A stretch of 64,000 nt of DNA, from contig CAJUDE010000046.1 in assembly GCA_910585295.1 (NCBI GenBank), positions 62,001-126,000 of the forward strand, read 5' to 3'. Positions 33,314 to 42,476 of this stretch are shown piece by piece (position 1 is the stretch's first letter; each line of letters begins with the position of its first letter). Position numbers and translations under genes: made by a program. Source of the stretch: an uncultured Lachnospiraceae bacterium. Lineage in GTDB: Bacteria > Bacillota > Clostridia > Lachnospirales > Lachnospiraceae. The notes beneath the pieces are model-generated. The model had not been told where the DNA came from, made no database searches, and saw nothing but the letters and a program-made list of their open reading frames with translations.

Positions 33314-34603
33314 TTATTTATTCTCTATCGTCTTCAATGCCTGGTCCAAATCAGCAATAATATCCTGGACATTCTCAATCCCTATGGACAGACGGATTAA
33401 GTCAGGGGCAACGCCTGCCTCCACTAACTGTTCGTCCGTCATTTGCCTGTGAGTATGGCTTGCAGGATGCAGTACGCAAGTCCTTGCATCCGCCACATGG
33501 GTCACAATGGCAATCAGCTTCAACTTATCCATAAATTCCACAGACACATCCCTGCCCCCTACCAGGCCGAAAGAAATCACGCCGCAGGTGCCATTTGGCA
33601 TATACTTTTGTGCAAGTGAATAATATTTATTGTCCTTTAGGCCGGCAAAGTTCACCCATGCCACCTTTTCGTGGCCATTTAAATATTCTGCCACTTTCTG
33701 GGCATTCTCACAATGCCTTGGCACCCTTAAATGTAATGTCTCTAACCCCACGTTCAGCAAAAATGCATTCTGCGGGGACTGGATGGAACCTAAATCCCTC
33801 ATAATCTGAGCCGTTGCCTTCGTTATATAAGCGCCTTTGCCAAATTTCTCTGTATAAACAATCCCATGGTACGTAGGGTCTGGCTTGGTCAGCCCTGGGT
33901 ATTTATCTGCATATTGGCCCCAATCAAAATTCCCACTGTCCACGATGCAACCTCCCACGCACATTGCATGGCCATCCATATATTTCGTGGTGGAATGGGT
34001 CACAATATCCGCCCCCCACTCAAAAGGCCGGCAATTAATCGGCGTTGGGAATGTATTGTCCACAATCAGCGGGACCCCATGCCCATGCGCCGCTTTTGCA
34101 AACTTTTCAATATCCAGCACGTTCAATGCAGGGTTTGCAATTGACTCCGCAAACAATACTTTTGTATTGGGGCGGAATGCCTGCCCTAACTCTTCCAAGG
34201 AAGCGTCTGGGTCTACAAATGTGCATTCTATCCCCTGCTTTTTCACGGTTGCGCTAAAGAGGTTAAACGTGCCTCCATATACGGCAGAGGAACATACCAT
34301 ATGGTCCCCCGCCTCACAAATATTAAATACTGCATAATAATTCGCTGCCTGTCCAGAAGAGGTAAGCATGGCTGCCACGCCGCCCTCCAATTCGCAGATT
34401 TTCTCTGCCACCGCGTCATTGGTAGGGTTCTGGAGCCTGGTATAAAAGTACCCGCTGTCTTCCAGGTCGAACAATCTGCCCATCTGGTCGCTGGTATCAT
34501 ACTTAAATGTCGTGCTTTGGTAAATCGGCAAGACCCTTGGCTCCCCTTTCTTTGGGCGCCAGCCAGATTGGACGCATTTTGTCTCTATCTGGTAATCGCT
34601 CAT
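33314..34603 (-). CDS. metY: O-acetylhomoserine sulfhydrylase (MetY type)
   Basis: PLP enzyme of the Cys/Met metabolism family that makes homocysteine directly from O-acetylhomoserine and sulfide. The 429 residues have YFYTRLQNPT near 52, TSSGQAANYY near 81, VDNTFPTP near 176 and the PLP lysine in HSTTKYMDGH near 203. The length and C-terminal region (RLSIGIENVQDIIADLDQAL) fit the MetY group rather than cystathionine lyases. It sits in an operon between a chemoreceptor and glgA, with no other methionine genes nearby. Confidence 0.92.
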   Translation of the reverse strand: MSDYQIETKCVQSGWRPKKGEPRVLPIYQSTTFKYDTSDQMGRLFDLEDSGYFYTRLQNPTNDAVAEKICELEGGVAAMLTSSGQAANYYAVFNICEAGDHMVCSSAVYGGTFNLFSATVKKQGIECTFVDPDASLEELGQAFRPNTKVLFAESIANPALNVLDIEKFAKAAHGHGVPLIVDNTFPTPINCRPFEWGADIVTHSTTKYMDGHAMCVGGCIVDSGNFDWGQYADKYPGLTKPDPTYHGIVYTEKFGKGAYITKATAQIMRDLGSIQSPQNAFLLNVGLETLHLRVPRHCENAQKVAEYLNGHEKVAWVNFAGLKDNKYYSLAQKYMPNGTCGVISFGLVGGRDVSVEFMDKLKLIAIVTHVADARTCVLHPASHTHRQMTDEQLVEAGVAPDLIRLSIGIENVQDIIADLDQALKTIENK

Positions 34604-34627
34604 GTGCCATTCCTCCTGTATTTACAA

Positions 34628-36376
34628 TTAATCCAAATCTATATAGCCGCCAGATGCCTGTGTGCTGCCATATCCTGTGTCCATATCAGAACTCAGGGCA
34701 TATTCTGCCCGAAGGATAAATTTCGCAACAAGCTTCTTGAGCATATCTGCCTGTTCGGAAAGTTCCTGGCTGGCTGCCGCGCTCTCCTGTGCGGTAGCTG
34801 AGTTGGTCTGAACCACGCTGGAAATCTGGTTCACGCCCAAAGTAACCTGTTCAATTGCGCCTGCCTGCTCTTCTGCCGCGTCTGCAATCTTATCCACTTT
34901 GCCAGAAGCAGAACGCACTTCATCCACTACCTTCACCAATGACTGTGCGGTAGAATCTGCAATCTGCGTGCCGCGCGTTACTGCCTTGATGGAGCTCTCA
35001 ATCAGCTCTGCCGTATTCTGGGAAGCAGCGGAACTCTTGCTTGCCAGATTACGCACCTCGTCTGCAACGACAGCAAACCCTTTGCCTGCCGTGCCTGCAC
35101 GGGAGGCCTCCACTGCCGCATTGAGCGCCAGGATATTTGTCTGGAACGCAATATCTTCAATTGTCTTAATAATTTTCCCAATTTCATCGGATGTGCGGGT
35201 AATCTCTTCCATTGCCGACATCATGTCATGCATCTGCTTGTTGCATTCTTCTGCCTCGTCGCCAGCCATGGTTGACTGCTTCCTCGCTTCCAATGCATCC
35301 TCTGCCGTATCCTTCACCTGTGTGGAAATGCCTGCAATTGTTGTAGCAAGCTGTTCCACTGCCGCCGCCTGCTCTGTAGAACCCTGGGAAAGCGCCTGCG
35401 CCCCGATAGATACCTGGTCAGACCCTGCCGCAACCTGGTCAGCGCTTCTATTAATCTGGCCTAACGTAGCGCTTAACCCTCTGTTTAGCTTACGGATTGA
35501 GGTAAGCAGGCTCTGGAATTCCCCTACATAACGTTCCTCCGCATGGGTCCGCACGTCAAAATTGCCATCCGCCATTTCACCCAAAAGCCTGGAAGCGTCT
35601 GAAATCACTTCTTCCAAAATCTGGGTCATATTGCGGAACGCATCTGCCAGCATGCCCATCTCGTCCCTTGATTTATATGTAATGGAAATATTAAAGTCCC
35701 CTTTTACAATCTTCTCTGCAGACCTTTCCAACTGGCGGATTGGCTTTGTAATTGCCCCGGTCAAATAGAAGGAAAGGACTAATGTAATAAACAATGCGCC
35801 GCCTGCAAGCCCAAACTGTAAATACACAAGTTCTTTCTGCAAGGCCACTGTCTCATTATAATCTGCATCTGCAGACTGCTCCGCCACCTCGCTGATATGT
35901 ATTAATGCGTCCACCGCTTCATCCACCAAAGGCTGGTACTGCTCCAGCAGCATATCCTGCGCGGCCATACGGTCTGACTGCGCGGTTTCCAATACAGTTT
36001 GCTGAAGTTCCACTGCTTTTGTAATCTTCTTAGAGAAAGCTTCCAGCAATGTAGCGTCCCCTGTAAAATTGGAAAAGAGCCAATCCCCATTTTCTGAAAG
36101 CAAATCCAGTTCTTTATCCATGTCGGCATGGTAATCCTTTGCTTCTTCCGCATCCTCTTCCATTGTGATAAATGCAAGGTCTTTCTCAATAATTTGCAGC
36201 CCGCGGCGCATACTCATGACTTTATTGGTAATCTTGTAGCCAACATTGTAAAACTCAGAATATTTTTCCGCATTCTCATTTAGCCCCCGAATAGACATAA
36301 ACACCGTTATGCAAAACATCACAATAATAAGTAAAAATGTAATTAATAACTTCACGCCAATTTTTAAGTTTTTCAT
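34628..36376 (-). CDS. Methyl-accepting chemotaxis protein
   Basis: A 582-residue chemoreceptor. TM1 is ~10-32; an extracytoplasmic four-helix-bundle sensor (~35-190) follows; TM2 is ~193-213; HAMP is ~214-268 (TGAITKPIRQLERSAEKIVK). The cytoplasmic signalling domain has the hairpin tip IEDIAFQTNILALNAAVEAS and EVRNLASKS. It passes signals to CheA/CheW; none of the other che genes are in the window. I chose ATG 36376, six bases after AGGAGG. It lies 18 bp after yebC and 24 bp before metY. Ligand unknown. Confidence 0.92.
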   Translation of the reverse strand: MKNLKIGVKLLITFLLIIVMFCITVFMSIRGLNENAEKYSEFYNVGYKITNKVMSMRRGLQIIEKDLAFITMEEDAEEAKDYHADMDKELDLLSENGDWLFSNFTGDATLLEAFSKKITKAVELQQTVLETAQSDRMAAQDMLLEQYQPLVDEAVDALIHISEVAEQSADADYNETVALQKELVYLQFGLAGGALFITLVLSFYLTGAITKPIRQLERSAEKIVKGDFNISITYKSRDEMGMLADAFRNMTQILEEVISDASRLLGEMADGNFDVRTHAEERYVGEFQSLLTSIRKLNRGLSATLGQINRSADQVAAGSDQVSIGAQALSQGSTEQAAAVEQLATTIAGISTQVKDTAEDALEARKQSTMAGDEAEECNKQMHDMMSAMEEITRTSDEIGKIIKTIEDIAFQTNILALNAAVEASRAGTAGKGFAVVADEVRNLASKSSAASQNTAELIESSIKAVTRGTQIADSTAQSLVKVVDEVRSASGKVDKIADAAEEQAGAIEQVTLGVNQISSVVQTNSATAQESAAASQELSEQADMLKKLVAKFILRAEYALSSDMDTGYGSTQASGGYIDLD

Positions 36377-36393
36377 GTTCATCCTCCTGCATT

Positions 36394-37122
36394 TTACTCA
36401 ATACAATTGTGGTACACAGCCTGTACATCATCATCTTCCTCCAGAAGGTCCAAAGTTTTCTGAAGGTTCTTCACCGCTGTTTCATCGGTCAATTCCACCC
36501 AGGTTTGAGGGAGCATGGTAAGCTCCGCAGACGCCATTGGGACCTTTTCTTCTTCTAATTTCTGGCGGACCTCACTGAAAGAGCCCGGGTCTGTAATGAC
36601 TTCATAACTGTCCTCTTCTTCGGAAAAATCTTCCGCCCCAGCATCCAAAGCCAGCATCATTAAGTCATCTGCCTCTAAGGCGCATTCCTCTTTGTCGATG
36701 ATTATCTGCCCTTTCTTGTCGAACATATAGGATACGCATCCTGGCGTCCCCACATTACCATTCCCTTTGGTAAAGGCGCTCCTTACATTCGCCGCAGTCC
36801 GGTTCTTATTGTCTGTTAAGGCGTCCACAATAATCGCCGTCCCATTTGGCCCATAACCTTCATACGACACAAACTCATAATTGACCGCGTTCGCATCTCC
36901 CGCGGCCTTCTTAATCCCCCGGTCAATGGTGTCGTTCGGCATGTTATTTGCCTTCGCTTTTGCAATTACGTCCCGGAGCCTGCTGTTATTTGCCGGGTCA
37001 GGCCCGCCTTCCTTGACGGCAACCGCCAGCTCCCTTCCAATAATTGTAAAAATTTTGCCTTTTGCCGCATCATTCTTTTCTTTTTTATGCTTGATATTGG
37101 CAAATTTAGAATGTCCTGACAT
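36394..37122 (-). CDS. YebC/PmpR-family protein
   Basis: A 242-residue member of the YebC family, reported as a DNA-binding regulator in some bacteria and, more recently, as a translation factor that relieves ribosome stalling. The family start MSGHSKFANIKHKKEKNDAA is clear, as are GRELAVAVKEGGPDP, NNMPNDTIDRGIKKA and GYGPNGTAIIVDALTDN. The start is ATG 37122 (GAGGAAA upstream), not the frame opening at 37173. It heads a four-gene unit and has its own promoter. Confidence 0.93.
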   Translation of the reverse strand: MSGHSKFANIKHKKEKNDAAKGKIFTIIGRELAVAVKEGGPDPANNSRLRDVIAKAKANNMPNDTIDRGIKKAAGDANAVNYEFVSYEGYGPNGTAIIVDALTDNKNRTAANVRSAFTKGNGNVGTPGCVSYMFDKKGQIIIDKEECALEADDLMMLALDAGAEDFSEEEDSYEVITDPGSFSEVRQKLEEEKVPMASAELTMLPQTWVELTDETAVKNLQKTLDLLEEDDDVQAVYHNCIE

Positions 37123-37163
37123 ATGTTTTCCTCTTTTCTGCTTCTCTTTTTCTCTTAATCTGT

Positions 37164-37192
37164 ATTCTACCATGTTCTTAGAAATCTGACAA
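37164..37192 (-). promoter_or_regulatory. Promoter of yebC-mcp-metY-glgA
   Basis: TTGTCA (37187-37192) and TAGAAT (37164-37169) on the minus strand are exactly 17 bp apart, about 40 bp upstream of the yebC ATG. Confidence 0.65.
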
Positions 37193-37252
37193 GATTTTGT
37201 ACATTTTTTCAGCGAATGGTTTGGTAATTTCTACTACCGCCCATTTGTATGC

Positions 37253-38578
37253 CTATCCTTCCTGGCTTCCTTGCAGTTTCAAAGCCCTTACCATATGGAC
37301 CATCTTGTCCCTAACGGAAAAAACATGGAAGCGCCATCCCTGGCATTCCAGGTCGAACTGCTCATGCTCCCCTGGTATCCTGCCAATCAGAGAAATCAAA
37401 AAGCCGTTTAATGTATCATATTCCTCATCCTCTAAGGTAATCCCCAACGTTTGGCATACTTCATCAAAAGGCGCCATCCCTTTCATCAGGAAGCTTCCGT
37501 CTTGCTGGCTGGCAATCATAGTCTCCTCTTTGTCGTACTCGTCAAAAATATTCCCAACAATTTCCTCAAGGATATCCTCCATCGCCACAATGCCGGCTGT
37601 CTGGCCATATTCATCCACCACAATCACCATATGGCTTTTTTTGGACTGCATCCCCTTGAACAATTCATTGATATTCCTTGTTTCCGGGATAAAGAACGCC
37701 TCGCGCACCAACCCCGGGATGTCCTGCACTGCCCAATCCAAACGTCCTCCTTTGCGGCTCTCTATCATCACATCCTTCATATGTATAATGCCAATAATAT
37801 TATCAATATCATCTTTATACACTGGGAACCGGGAATTATTGCCTTCTAGGATAAATTCCAGCACGTCTTTTAGCTGCGTCTTCCCTTCCACTGCCGCAAC
37901 ATGTTTCCGGTGGGTCATAATATCTTTTGCTTCCTTGTCGTCAAAGGCAAAAATATTGTGGATCATCTCCGCTTCGCTTGCCTGTAGCACGCCCTGCTGA
38001 TGCCCTTCTTTTACCATGGAAATAATTTCTTCCTCCGTCACATCGTCAAAGCTTGCATTCGGGTCTAAGCCTGCAAGCCTTACGACCAGGTTTGAGAGCT
38101 TTTCTGCCGGATATGTATAAAATATCAGCGCAGACACCATGCCATGGACCACCCCCGCCAATGCAAACAGCCATTTTTCCGGGCGCCTTGCCGCAATCTT
38201 CTGGGGCGCGATAATCCCAACTACCGCAAAAAAGAAAACCCCCGCTACCATTGCCGCCACAAAACATGCGGCGCGTATGCCTGCCCCATGCCCTGGAAAA
38301 CTGTTTGCCAGCAGGTTACCTAACAAGTGGATTTGGTAAACCCCAAAAATGCCGCTCACAAAGGTCACCATAACCTGAATTGCATGCCTGGTCCTATAAG
38401 GGCCGTCCATTACTTCAAGCAGCCAGGGCGCATGTTTGTTCCCTTCTTGCGCCCGCTTTTGGACCTGGCTCTCCGTAACTTCTTCCAAAGCCGTCATAAA
38501 CCCATATAATGCCCCATTGATAACCACCAGAACCAAAAATACTATTAGCCCTATGACAGGACTGCCGCCATCATCCAT
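37253..38578 (-). CDS. CNNM/CorC-type membrane protein with CBS pair
   Basis: A 441-residue 'hemolysin-related' protein. The N-terminal DUF21/CNNM transmembrane domain (about four spans, 8-165) is followed by two CBS domains (DIMTHRKHVAAVEG near 215 and the DEYGQTAGIVAMEDILEEIV stretch near 330) and a C-terminal CorC_HlyC domain (~360-435). Proteins of this build are linked to magnesium or cobalt export, with CBS domains sensing adenine nucleotides. The old hemolysin name is not evidence of toxicity. It is last in the rex-led group. Confidence 0.88.
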   Translation of the reverse strand: MDDGGSPVIGLIVFLVLVVINGALYGFMTALEEVTESQVQKRAQEGNKHAPWLLEVMDGPYRTRHAIQVMVTFVSGIFGVYQIHLLGNLLANSFPGHGAGIRAACFVAAMVAGVFFFAVVGIIAPQKIAARRPEKWLFALAGVVHGMVSALIFYTYPAEKLSNLVVRLAGLDPNASFDDVTEEEIISMVKEGHQQGVLQASEAEMIHNIFAFDDKEAKDIMTHRKHVAAVEGKTQLKDVLEFILEGNNSRFPVYKDDIDNIIGIIHMKDVMIESRKGGRLDWAVQDIPGLVREAFFIPETRNINELFKGMQSKKSHMVIVVDEYGQTAGIVAMEDILEEIVGNIFDEYDKEETMIASQQDGSFLMKGMAPFDEVCQTLGITLEDEEYDTLNGFLISLIGRIPGEHEQFDLECQGWRFHVFSVRDKMVHMVRALKLQGSQEG

Positions 38579-38650
38579 TCTTCCTGCTCCTTTTGCATTT
38601 GTATTCTAAAACACTTGAAATATACCATTTTAAGGCATATTAGTCAAGAT

Positions 38651-38998
38651 CTATGTATACAACTCCAGACTGATCTCAAGCGCTCTGTCCACCTTTTTCA
38701 ATATATCACTGTCCAGACGGCATACCCTGTCTTTTAGCCGCTGTTTATCTATGGTGCGAAGCTGCTCCAAAAGCACCACGGAATCTTTCATCAAGTCATA
38801 CCTTGAGGCCTCCAGCTCCACATGGGTAGGGAGCTTTGCCTTGTTCATTTTAGAAGTAATTGCTGCACAGATTACGGTGGGGCTGTGCCGGTTCCCCACG
38901 TCGTTTTGAATAATCAGCACTGGACGGACGCCCCCCTGCTCTGACCCCACTACCGGGCGCAGGTCTGCATAATAAATATCTCCTCTATGAATAACCAC
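38651..38998 (-). CDS. EndoA/MazF-type mRNA interferase, no adjacent antitoxin
   Basis: Type II toxin RNase that cuts mRNA at short sequence motifs. The 115 residues match EndoA (NdoA): RGDIYYADLRPVVGSEQGG, RPVLIIQNDVGN, PTVICAAITS, and DRVCRLDSDILKKVDRALE. In Bacillus the order is alr-antitoxin-endoA. Here alr ends only 67 bp upstream of the likely start (GTG 38998, GGAG ten bases before), which leaves no room for an antitoxin gene. The frame opens at 39007. Either the antitoxin is elsewhere or the toxin is controlled in another way. Confidence 0.9.
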   Translation of the reverse strand: MVIHRGDIYYADLRPVVGSEQGGVRPVLIIQNDVGNRHSPTVICAAITSKMNKAKLPTHVELEASRYDLMKDSVVLLEQLRTIDKQRLKDRVCRLDSDILKKVDRALEISLELYT

Positions 38999-39065
38999 TT
39001 TCCTCACACTCCAAAACTTTATAGGTTATTTCCTATTCTTCCCAATTTTTTCGTGTGTATACAGC

Positions 39066-40235
39066 TTATTCCCCAAAATAATCCTGGGTCTCTGTAATTG
39101 CCCCCCCTTTGCGGTATACCCTTGGGATGCGTTTGCTCAAATCACAGGCAAATTCATAATTGAACCTGCCGGATAGATCCCCAATTTCTTCCATGGAGAC
39201 TTCTTCCCCGCCATCCCTGCCTACTAAGGTCACGGTATCCCCTTCGGACGCCTCCGGGATATGCGTCACATCCACCATAAATTGGTCCATGCAGATGCGC
39301 CCGCAAATAGGGGCTTTTTTCCCATGCACCAACACGTAGCCCTTATTGGAAAGGCTTCTGGGATACCCATCCCCATACCCCACAGGGACCGTGGCAATCC
39401 TTTGGTTTGTTTTCGTCTCATATGTCGCGCCATAACTTATGGCCCTGCCCTGTTCCAGCTCCTTTAGGAACACAATGCAGCTTTTTAGGGAAAGCGCCGG
39501 CTGCAAATCCAGGTTCCCTTTTTGCACTTCCTCCGAAGGCCATAGCCCATAAAGGGCGATCCCTGCGCGCACCATGTCCATATTTGCCTCTGGCATGTCG
39601 ATAATCGCCGCGCTGTTGGAACAATGGCTGACAGGGATAGAAACCCCGCAGCCCTTAAGCATCCGCTTCATATCCTGGAATTTTGCCATCTGCCCCTTTG
39701 CCATGGTTTTATCTTTGGCATCGGATTTGGCAAAATGGGTAAATACCCCTTCTACTATTATATGTGGCATCTTTGCAATCTGTGCAATTTCTTCTGCCGC
39801 TTCCTGGCTAACCTGGAACCCAAGGCGGCTTAAGCCTGTGTCAATTTTAATATGGGCTGTAATGCCCCGCCCCGCCCGCTTTGCATATTCCTCTAGTTCC
39901 CTGGCCTGCTTGAGGGAATACACGGTAGGGCGGACGCCCTTGCCTGCCAAAGCCCCAAACTGCTCTGGGAATACGGCGCCTAAGACCAAAATTGGTTTGT
40001 TCAGCCCATGCCTGCGTAAGGTTTCTGCTTCTTCCACCGTAGCTGTAGCGTAACCCCAGACCCGCTCCCGCATCTCCAGCTCCCTCCCAATGGGGATAGC
40101 CCCATGCCCATACCCGTCTGTTTTCACCACACCTATAATTTTAGTATTTTTGTTCAGCGTTTTTTCAATTTGGGCAATATTATGGTTGATTGCATCCAGA
40201 TTAATTTCTGCATACACTCTGCTATATGGCTTCAT
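39066..40235 (-). CDS. alr: Alanine racemase
   Basis: PLP enzyme making D-alanine for peptidoglycan. The 389 residues contain the PLP lysine in VVKTDGYGHGA near residue 38, the racemase tyrosine in ISYGATYET near 268, and the CMDQFMVDVT motif near 317. It overlaps the end of the nnrD/E gene by 14 bp and leads to the EndoA-type toxin. alr next to endoA is conserved in Firmicutes. Confidence 0.95.
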   Translation of the reverse strand: MKPYSRVYAEINLDAINHNIAQIEKTLNKNTKIIGVVKTDGYGHGAIPIGRELEMRERVWGYATATVEEAETLRRHGLNKPILVLGAVFPEQFGALAGKGVRPTVYSLKQARELEEYAKRAGRGITAHIKIDTGLSRLGFQVSQEAAEEIAQIAKMPHIIVEGVFTHFAKSDAKDKTMAKGQMAKFQDMKRMLKGCGVSIPVSHCSNSAAIIDMPEANMDMVRAGIALYGLWPSEEVQKGNLDLQPALSLKSCIVFLKELEQGRAISYGATYETKTNQRIATVPVGYGDGYPRSLSNKGYVLVHGKKAPICGRICMDQFMVDVTHIPEASEGDTVTLVGRDGGEEVSMEEIGDLSGRFNYEFACDLSKRIPRVYRKGGAITETQDYFGE

Positions 40236-41760
40236 TTTTTTCTACCTTCCTTATTTCTTCCTGCTCTTTCAGGACCTGCGCAACCCCATCAATCAGGTGA
40301 TGGGCCATCATCCCATACGCCCCCGTCGCCTGAAGCTGCCTGTCTGCCGCCGCCCCATGGAGGTATACCCCCACAGGGGCAGCCTCTTCTAGCCGCATCC
40401 CTTGGGCAGCCAGCCCTGCCAGCACGCCGGACAGCACATCCCCGGCGCCTGCGGCAGCCATCCCATGGTTGCCGCTGACATTAAAATATGCCCTGCCGTC
40501 TGGCAGCGCGGTAATTGTCCTAGCGTCCTTTAGCACACATATTACATGGTATTCTTGCGCAAAATTGCGCGCAATTTGCAATAACTGCTTCTGAATATCT
40601 GCAATGCCCATGCCCGACAGCCTCGCCATTTCCCCCAAATGGGGCGTTACAATTACAGGGGCTTTTGCCTTTTTTAGCCACTTTAGATGGCTCGCCACAA
40701 CATTCAGCCCATCTGCATCCAGGATTACCGGCGCTTTTGCATGTTTCAATATGGATTTCACCAGCTTTTTGGCTGCCTCCCCAGTCCCAATCCCCGGCCC
40801 CGCCACAATGGCATCAGCCCAGGAAAGCGCCTTTTCCAACGTCCCTTCCAAATCCTTTGCCCCGCCATAGGTAGTAAGGATTGCTTCTGGCAGAAGCCCT
40901 TGTAAAGCCACGCGGTTTTTTTCCTCTGTAAAAATCCTTACAAGCCCCGCCCCTGTGGCATAAGAGGCTTTCCCGCTTAAAAACGCCGCCCCCGCCATAT
41001 TTTTACTGCCCGCAACTGCCAGCACTTTCCCAAAAGTCCCCTTGTTGGAGTAAGGCTTCCGCTCTGGGAGCAAGGCATAATCCTCTTCCCCAACGCAATA
41101 CATCGTGGGTTTCTCCCCAAGGAAGCTGTGGCTGCTAATCCCAATGTCTTTTACTAGCACTTTCCCTGCATATTCCGCCCCTGGGTAGAGCAACAACCCT
41201 GTTTTGGCAAATGCAAACGTCACCGTCAAATCCGCGCGAAAGCCAACCCCTAAAACTGCCCCAGTGTCCGCATGGATGCCAGACGGGATATCCACGGCAA
41301 CCTTAAAGCCTGGCCTTGCATTCATCCCGTCCACAAATTGCCGGTAAACGCCTTCCAAATCCCTGGCCAGCCCAATCCCAAACAGCGCGTCTATTATAAC
41401 ATCAAATTCCTGCATAGGGATAGCGTCGGCCATGGGAACCCCATATTTTTCCAGTATCCCCTTTTGGGCCTTGGCCTCCTCTGACATTTTATGGTCCCCT
41501 GGGGGCATAAGGATGGTGACGCCATACCCCCTTTGCCAGAGCATCCGCCCAATGGCAAGGCCGTCGCCCCCATTATTCCCAAACCCACATGCCACAAGCG
41601 CTGTATGCTTTTTGCCTTTCCCTTTCCCAAAATGGTTTTCCACTTCCTGCACAACGCTAAGGGCGGCCCGCTCCATCAATACCAGGGAGGGCATCCCAAA
41701 ATATTCTATTGTATTTTTATCACACTGCTTCATCTGCCTGCTGTCAACCAGAACCTTCAT
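40222..41760 (-). CDS. Bifunctional NAD(P)H-hydrate epimerase/dehydratase
   Basis: Repairs hydrated NADH and NADPH. The N-terminal YjeF_N epimerase domain (~1-215) has CGFGNNGGDGLAIGRML near 53-69. The C-terminal ADP-dependent dehydratase (ribokinase-like, ~225-505) has VIVTPHLGEMARL and the GAGDVLSGVLAGL motif with catalytic Asp. Start ATG 41760 follows GGAGGAAACA; the frame extends to 41877 into the neighbour. It sits between the coiled-coil gene and alr in a compact operon. Confidence 0.93.
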   Translation of the reverse strand: MKVLVDSRQMKQCDKNTIEYFGMPSLVLMERAALSVVQEVENHFGKGKGKKHTALVACGFGNNGGDGLAIGRMLWQRGYGVTILMPPGDHKMSEEAKAQKGILEKYGVPMADAIPMQEFDVIIDALFGIGLARDLEGVYRQFVDGMNARPGFKVAVDIPSGIHADTGAVLGVGFRADLTVTFAFAKTGLLLYPGAEYAGKVLVKDIGISSHSFLGEKPTMYCVGEEDYALLPERKPYSNKGTFGKVLAVAGSKNMAGAAFLSGKASYATGAGLVRIFTEEKNRVALQGLLPEAILTTYGGAKDLEGTLEKALSWADAIVAGPGIGTGEAAKKLVKSILKHAKAPVILDADGLNVVASHLKWLKKAKAPVIVTPHLGEMARLSGMGIADIQKQLLQIARNFAQEYHVICVLKDARTITALPDGRAYFNVSGNHGMAAAGAGDVLSGVLAGLAAQGMRLEEAAPVGVYLHGAAADRQLQATGAYGMMAHHLIDGVAQVLKEQEEIRKVEKNEAI

Positions 41761-41833
41761 TGTTTCCTCCTGCCCCTGCTGCAGCCTTCCCGGCCGCCGC
41801 ATGTCAAAAAAGACATCCTTAACCATTTTGCGG

Positions 41834-42472
41834 CTAAGGCTGCCTTTCACTTCTTTGCTTTTTGTATTCACTGCCATACTTCAAATCAAACGCCCCTGTC
41901 ACCTGGGCGCCAAAGATATCATGGAGATAGGCGTAGATTTTCTTGTTTTGATCCTCAATCTCCTCTTTGCGGATAACTTTCCTTTTCAGCTCCATGCGCG
42001 TCTTGTTGATCCAGCCTGACAATTCTTCCTTTTCTTTTTCATTGCTGTCCATAATGCCATAACAGTATTCCATCGTCTCAACCATAAGCAGGCTATTGTC
42101 CATTTTCATTAAATCCTGTAATTCTTCTAACTCCCTGCGGCCGGCTTCCATACGTTGGTTGATTTCTGTAATCAGCCGCCTGTCTTCCTGGAGTTTTGGA
42201 GTCCCCTGCCCTTCCTCCCCAATTTCATCCATGTTTACCATAATGTTTTTCATTAATTTATTTTTTAATACTTTTAATTCCTTGAATTCCTGGTTCAGAT
42301 GCCCTTGCCTAGCCAAATGCTTGTTCAACTTCTGCTCTAGCTTCGCCACCTCTTTTGGCTTGCCGTCCCCTAGAAACAATTGGTGCCATTTCTGGTCAAG
42401 CACCAGTGGGGGCAAATCTTTGCCCTGGGCAATTTGTTTAAATCCCTGGCTTGTATTTTTCTTTTTTCCCAT
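41834..42472 (-). CDS. Coiled-coil protein of unknown function
   Basis: A 212-residue, highly charged protein. Residues ~35-165 are predicted long helices (KEVAKLEQKLNKHLARQGHL, KLQEDRRLITEINQRMEAGR), with no membrane span or signal peptide. I do not recognise a family. The ATG at 42472 lies five bases past the rex stop, so translation is coupled to rex; the frame opens at 42511 inside rex. A role linked to redox regulation or cell-envelope genes cannot be shown. Confidence 0.75.
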   Translation of the reverse strand: MGKKKNTSQGFKQIAQGKDLPPLVLDQKWHQLFLGDGKPKEVAKLEQKLNKHLARQGHLNQEFKELKVLKNKLMKNIMVNMDEIGEEGQGTPKLQEDRRLITEINQRMEAGRRELEELQDLMKMDNSLLMVETMEYCYGIMDSNEKEKEELSGWINKTRMELKRKVIRKEEIEDQNKKIYAYLHDIFGAQVTGAFDLKYGSEYKKQRSERQP

Positions 42473-42476
42473 ATGA

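Noticed and set aside
37253..38578. Hemolysin
   Set aside because: The traditional name of this family is misleading; the domains point to ion transport and CBS regulation.
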